A stretch of 13,896 nucleotides of DNA from JBOGED01 sp050743625. GTDB lineage: Bacteria > Actinomycetota > Nitriliruptoria > Euzebyales > Egibacteraceae. Shown piece by piece: positions 12,583 through 13,896 of this stretch. Both the position numbers and the translations under genes were made by a program. Position 1 is the first letter of the stretch; each line of letters starts with the position of its first letter. Under the pieces are notes generated by a model that was not told the DNA's origin, did not search any database, and saw only the letters and a program-made list of their open reading frames with translations. The DNA is taken from contig JBOGED010000510.1 in NCBI GenBank assembly GCA_050743625.1, forward strand, positions 1 through 13,896. The letters run 5' to 3'.

Positions 12583-13896
12583 GCCTGCTGCATCAGCGCG
12601 GCGGGCCGCTGACGCGCGAGCTTGCTCGGCAACCGGGCGGGTTCGGGCTGGGGCAGCTGCCGATCAGGCTGGCGCCAGGCGCGACAACGTCGATGGTGTG
12701 CGGGTTCTGCTCGATCGGGTGCTCGCTGGACGTCCACCTGCGCGATGGGGAGGCCGTCAACCTGTCGCCGACCGCGGGGTACCCGGTCAACCGGGGGATG
12801 GCGTGCCCGAAGGGATGGGAGGCCCTGGCGCCACTGCGGGCCGCCGACCGGGCCACGACCCCGCTGCTGCGCTCGCCCCGCGGCCGTCTCGGTCGTCTCG
12901 AACCTGTCGGGTGGCCCGAGGCGCTTGCCGCGTTCGTCGAACGCTTCAAAGCGGTCCAGGAGCGCCACGGCGCCGGCTCCGTCGCGTTCCTTGGGACGGG
13001 CCAGATGCCCACCGAGGAGTTAGCCCTGTTCGGCTCGCTCGCGAAGTTCGGCATGGGGCTGGTCCACGGTGACGGCAACACCCGCCAGTGCATGGCCACG
13101 GCGGTCGTCGCGTACAAGGAGTCCTTCGGGTTCGACGCCCCTCCGTACACCTACGCGGACCTGGAGGCCTCGGACGTCGTTGTCCTGGTCGGATCCAATC
13201 TCTGCGTCGCCCACCCGATCATGTGGGCTCGGCTGCAACGCAACCCGCATTCGCCCGTGATCGTCGTCGTCGATCCGCGGCGCACCGAGACCGCGGTGTC
13301 CGCCACGCAGCACTACGCCCTGGCGCCTAAGTCCGACCTCGCGCTGTGCTATGGCCTCGCGCGGATCCTGATCGAGCGAGGGTGGATCGACGAGGCGTAC
13401 ATCGCGGCGTACACCAGTGGGTTCGCGGCGTTCGCGGCGCATGTCAAGACCTTCACGCTTGAGCGGGTCAGCGCCGCCACGGGTTTGGAGGCACCGGAGA
13501 TCGAGCGGCTGGCCTCCACGATCCACCGCGGCCGGCGCGTCTCGTTCTGGTGGACGATGGGGGTCAACCAGAGCTACGAAGGCGTTCGCCTGGCTCAGGC
13601 GCTGATCAACCTCGCCCTGATGACCGGCAATATCGGCCGCCCTGGCACCGGCGCGAACTCGATCACCGGTCAGTGCAACGCCATGGGATCGCGGCTGTTC
13701 GCCAACACGACGAACCTGCTCGGCGGCCGTAGCTTCGCCGACCCGGCCGACCGCGAGACTGTAGCGAGCCTGCTCGGCATCGACGCCGGCCGTATCCCTG
13801 ACCGCAACAGCTGGGCCTACGACCAGATCGTCGAGGGCATCCACACCGGCGCGATCAAGGGTCTGTGGGTGGTCGCCACCAACTCGGCTCACTCGT
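12579..13896 (+). CDS. molybdopterin nitrate reductase catalytic subunit (NasC/NasA/NarB-like), partial
   Basis: 439 codons are visible before the right edge. The N-terminal [4Fe-4S] site is CGFCSIGC (41-48) with Cys76 in GMACPKG, spacing C-x2-C-x3-C-x27-C, and Lys78 after it. The molybdenum ligand is expected to be Cys171 in NTRQCMATAV. VVLVGSNLCVAHPIMW and VIVVVDPRRTETA are the usual bis-MGD-binding segments, and TGQCNAMGSR with its Asn-Ala-Met-Gly is typical of assimilatory nitrate reductases. It should reduce nitrate to nitrite. A 38-residue N-terminal extension precedes the cluster and has no twin-arginine signal, so a cytoplasmic location is inferred. ATG 12579 is chosen for its GGAG (12569-12572) six bases upstream; ATG 12567 is an alternative. 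Narrow substrate assignment rests mainly on narK and nnaR next door. Confidence 0.88.
   Translation, partial: MSLLHQRGGPLTRELARQPGGFGLGQLPIRLAPGATTSMVCGFCSIGCSLDVHLRDGEAVNLSPTAGYPVNRGMACPKGWEALAPLRAADRATTPLLRSPRGRLGRLEPVGWPEALAAFVERFKAVQERHGAGSVAFLGTGQMPTEELALFGSLAKFGMGLVHGDGNTRQCMATAVVAYKESFGFDAPPYTYADLEASDVVVLVGSNLCVAHPIMWARLQRNPHSPVIVVVDPRRTETAVSATQHYALAPKSDLALCYGLARILIERGWIDEAYIAAYTSGFAAFAAHVKTFTLERVSAATGLEAPEIERLASTIHRGRRVSFWWTMGVNQSYEGVRLAQALINLALMTGNIGRPGTGANSITGQCNAMGSRLFANTTNLLGGRSFADPADRETVASLLGIDAGRIPDRNSWAYDQIVEGIHTGAIKGLWVVATNSAHS

Noticed and set aside
1..13896. CRISPR arrays, tRNA or rRNA genes, complete insertion sequences
   Set aside because: No regularly spaced repeats, no cloverleaf-like segments with conserved tRNA boxes, and no transposase body with terminal inverted repeats were seen by eye.

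Overview
The window is high-G+C DNA that reads most naturally as an Actinomycetota chromosome. The support is the nnaR-type regulator (uroporphyrinogen-III synthase fold fused to a winged helix), an MT0933-like small protein, vapBC and mazEF modules of actinobacterial type, and at least two starts that look leaderless, with a TANNNT -10 box six bases before ATG. I cannot name the genus or class. Nearly all sequence is coding. No rRNA, tRNA, CRISPR array or intact insertion sequence was seen.

Left part (1-4757), all genes on the minus strand. Transcription runs right to left. A TAXI-type TRAP transporter operon comes first: a fused permease of 644 aa, then a solute-binding lipoprotein whose C-terminus is fused in frame to a DUF1850 domain, coupled by a 4-base ATGA overlap. 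A 60-residue PspC protein follows. After it come a separately promoted ribbon-helix-helix/MazF toxin-antitoxin pair and a hotdog-fold thioesterase. The thioesterase 3' flank carries a telomere-like run of G triplets on the transcribed-sense strand. The first bases of the window hold the tail of an unidentified plus-strand gene.

Middle part (4758-8246), mixed strands. A vapB antitoxin sits divergent to the TRAP operon and overlaps a gutted vapC remnant. About 480 bases follow with possible RNA structure and a frame-disrupted coding remnant. Next is an orphan FecB/BtuF-type binding lipoprotein. It is convergent with, and overlaps by 20 bases, a class I methyltransferase. Two similar long hairpins with a compensatory base-pair swap separate the methyltransferase from an MT0933-like small protein, which has a stress-sigma-like promoter.

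Right part (8247-13896): a nitrate uptake and reduction island. The nnaR-like regulator is divergent from narK (nitrate/nitrite MFS carrier). narK is followed by a fusion of a four-cluster ferredoxin subunit (DmsB-like) with an eight-helix membrane anchor (DmsC-like), and then by a molybdopterin nitrate reductase that runs off the right edge. NarK would import nitrate. The membrane subunit would take electrons from quinol and pass them through four [4Fe-4S] clusters to a reductase that shows no Tat signal and so should face the cytoplasm. NnaR, and possibly GlnR through a candidate box between nnaR and narK, would link expression to nitrogen status. This cluster is the most interesting system in the window.
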